A DNA stretch of 52,837 nt. It comes from a virus. The stretch's first letter is position 1. The number at the start of each line of letters is the position of its first letter. The stretch covers positions 1 through 52,837 of the IMG/VR virus record IMGVR_UViG_3300042879_003023; one strand, written 5' to 3'. Below, piece by piece: positions 51,688 through 52,837 of this stretch. The position numbers and the translations under genes are program-made. The notes under the pieces were generated by a model. It searched no databases. It was not told where the DNA came from and was given only the letters and a program-made list of their open reading frames with translations.

Positions 51688-51694
51688 TATTTAT
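51688..51694 (+). promoter_or_regulatory. TATTTAT element before the zinc-ribbon/EF-hand gene
   Basis: TATTTAT ends 5 bases before the ATG at 51700, in a 22-base gap. Confidence 0.3.
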
Positions 51695-51699
51695 TAAGT

Positions 51700-52837
51700 A
51701 TGAACAGAGATATACAAAAAATAGTAAATAAAGTGCTTTTAGAAGAACTTAATGGTAAAATAAAAAACGCCAAAAGAAGAATTTTTGAATCCGACAACAA
51801 AATGTGCTCAGATTGCGGATCACCAATGGTTGAAAATGAATGTATGGAGTGCGGATATATGAAAGAATCTGAAATTCAAGAATTAGGTGGTATGGGTGGT
51901 GAAAACTCAGAACACCCAAAGTTCGGTAAAAAAAGATTACCTAAAAGAATGTCACCAGAAGAAATTGAAAAATTACTTAAAGGTGATGATGAACCTACAA
52001 AATCTAACGAAAGACGAGGAAGTAGATTTAAAAAATCAGAAGGTGAAATGGAAGAAGGGTTTGACGATTTTAATATTAAAAGTTTCAGAAAAGACAAAGA
52101 TTTTGGAACAAGAGAATTTAAGGGAGTACCAAAAGGAATGAAACCTGATTTAAGAAATTTAAGAGACGATTCAATTACACCATCAAAATATATGCACAAT
52201 AAATTTCAAGATTTTAAAGATTTATTTAGTGCTGAAGATGATTTTGATGAATATACCGAAATAGACGAATCAAAAGATACTATGTGTTCAGAATGTGGAA
52301 GTAAAATGTATGAAGGTGAATGTGTAGAGTGTGGATCTATGAAAGAATATGAAATGAGAGAATCACTTTCAAAAAAGCAAAGAAAATCCATAGATAAAAA
52401 TAAAAATGGAAAAATAGATCGTCAGGATTTTGCAATGTTAAGAAAAGGTAAAAAAACTGAAACCAAAGAAGGTAAAAAATTCCCTGATCTAAGTGGTGAT
52501 GGTAAAGTCACACGTAAAGATGTTTTACTTGGACGAGGTGTTAAATTAAAAGGATCTAAAGTAGAAGAATCAAAATACAGTATTGTTATTGATGGTAAAA
52601 ATTATATTTTTGAAGAAAATGATATGGTAGATATTATTGAAAATATTGTTTTAGAAGAAAAAAAGAAAAAGAAAAAAACAACTAAAATACCAAACGTAAC
52701 AAAAGATTCGCAAGGTAAATCTAAAAAAGAAAATGATGATTACCTTGATAGTGTAGTTAAAAAGATGAAAGATTACTTGAAAGATGGATCAAAAGGTAAT
52801 TTTGAAATGAATCCTAAGCATTTCCCTAAAGGTAATG
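51700..52837 (+). CDS. zinc-ribbon and EF-hand protein, partial at window end
   Basis: The frame is open from ATG 51700 to the window edge (379 residues, C-terminus missing). It opens with an amphipathic leader containing LLE (RDIQKIVNKVLLEEL). Two zinc ribbons follow: C36-x2-C39-x8-C48-x2-C51 and C196-x2-C199-x8-C208-x2-C211. The pairs share the context MCSxCGSxM and ECxECG. Two 12-residue EF-hand-type loops, DKNKNGKIDRQD (232-243) and DLSGDGKVTRKD (263-274), have all calcium-ligand positions. The rest is Lys/Glu-rich. I do not know a family with this domain order. It probably is a metal-stabilised virion or assembly protein. Confidence 0.75.
   Translation, partial: MNRDIQKIVNKVLLEELNGKIKNAKRRIFESDNKMCSDCGSPMVENECMECGYMKESEIQELGGMGGENSEHPKFGKKRLPKRMSPEEIEKLLKGDDEPTKSNERRGSRFKKSEGEMEEGFDDFNIKSFRKDKDFGTREFKGVPKGMKPDLRNLRDDSITPSKYMHNKFQDFKDLFSAEDDFDEYTEIDESKDTMCSECGSKMYEGECVECGSMKEYEMRESLSKKQRKSIDKNKNGKIDRQDFAMLRKGKKTETKEGKKFPDLSGDGKVTRKDVLLGRGVKLKGSKVEESKYSIVIDGKNYIFEENDMVDIIENIVLEEKKKKKKTTKIPNVTKDSQGKSKKENDDYLDSVVKKMKDYLKDGSKGNFEMNPKHFPKGN

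Overview
The window is a gene-dense, AT-rich segment of a large contractile-tailed (T4-like, myovirus-type) phage that most likely infects a member of the Bacteroidota. Phage signs: a T4-style replication and recombination set (UvsX/RecA-like, 5'-3' exonuclease, DnaB/gp41-like helicase, zinc-finger/Toprim primase, gp47/gp46 nuclease, RuvC-like resolvase), baseplate genes of the gp25 and gp6 types, and a long run of tail genes. Host signs: SprB-like repeats in tail proteins, almost no Shine-Dalgarno sequences but A/T-rich leaders, a C-terminal module otherwise known from Bacteroidota rhomboid proteins, and one textbook Bacteroidota promoter (TTTG-N19-TAnnTTTG). No integrase, tRNA, IS or CRISPR array was seen. 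No gene-free stretch exceeds 300 bases; the longest (47116-47274) holds a promoter and a candidate structured RNA.

Layout. (1) 1-6607: replication and nucleotide metabolism: end of a recombinase gene, a ribbon-helix-helix/HNH gene pair, 5'-3' exonuclease, helicase, a B12-dependent (class II) ribonucleotide reductase and a small Cys-rich DUF5522-type protein, closed by a terminator. (2) 6669-34813: tail module. gp25-like and gp6-like baseplate genes lead into a 1653-residue protein with an internal membrane-type segment, five further structural genes, then a fibre/adhesin region rich in SprB-like, Pro-Thr and leucine-rich repeats. A GT29 (sialyltransferase-like) gene sits on the opposite strand inside it. 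(3) 34820-44054: DNA processing: RuvC-like resolvase, primase, PD-(D/E)XK nuclease, a cluster of tiny overlapping genes, gp47, a coiled-coil protein, a membrane protein and gp46. (4) 44089-47290: a Dam-like methylase next to a possible PD-(D/E)XK endonuclease (candidate restriction-modification pair), a sigma-70 factor in the place where T4-like phages carry late sigma gp55, and a candidate three-way-junction RNA behind a host-type promoter. (5) 47275-52837: envelope/lysis-like genes (four-TM coiled-coil protein, amidase-fold protein lacking its zinc ligands, two spanin-like proteins) and probable virion-internal proteins, the last with two zinc ribbons and two EF-hand loops and running off the window.

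Three cross-cutting patterns stand out. A TATTTAT(A/T) element precedes most genes that have an intergenic gap. Four genes share a short N-terminal amphipathic leader ending in an (L/I)xE motif, as in T4 capsid-targeting sequences. The tail genes carry several different repeat architectures, which suggests rapid receptor-binding diversification.
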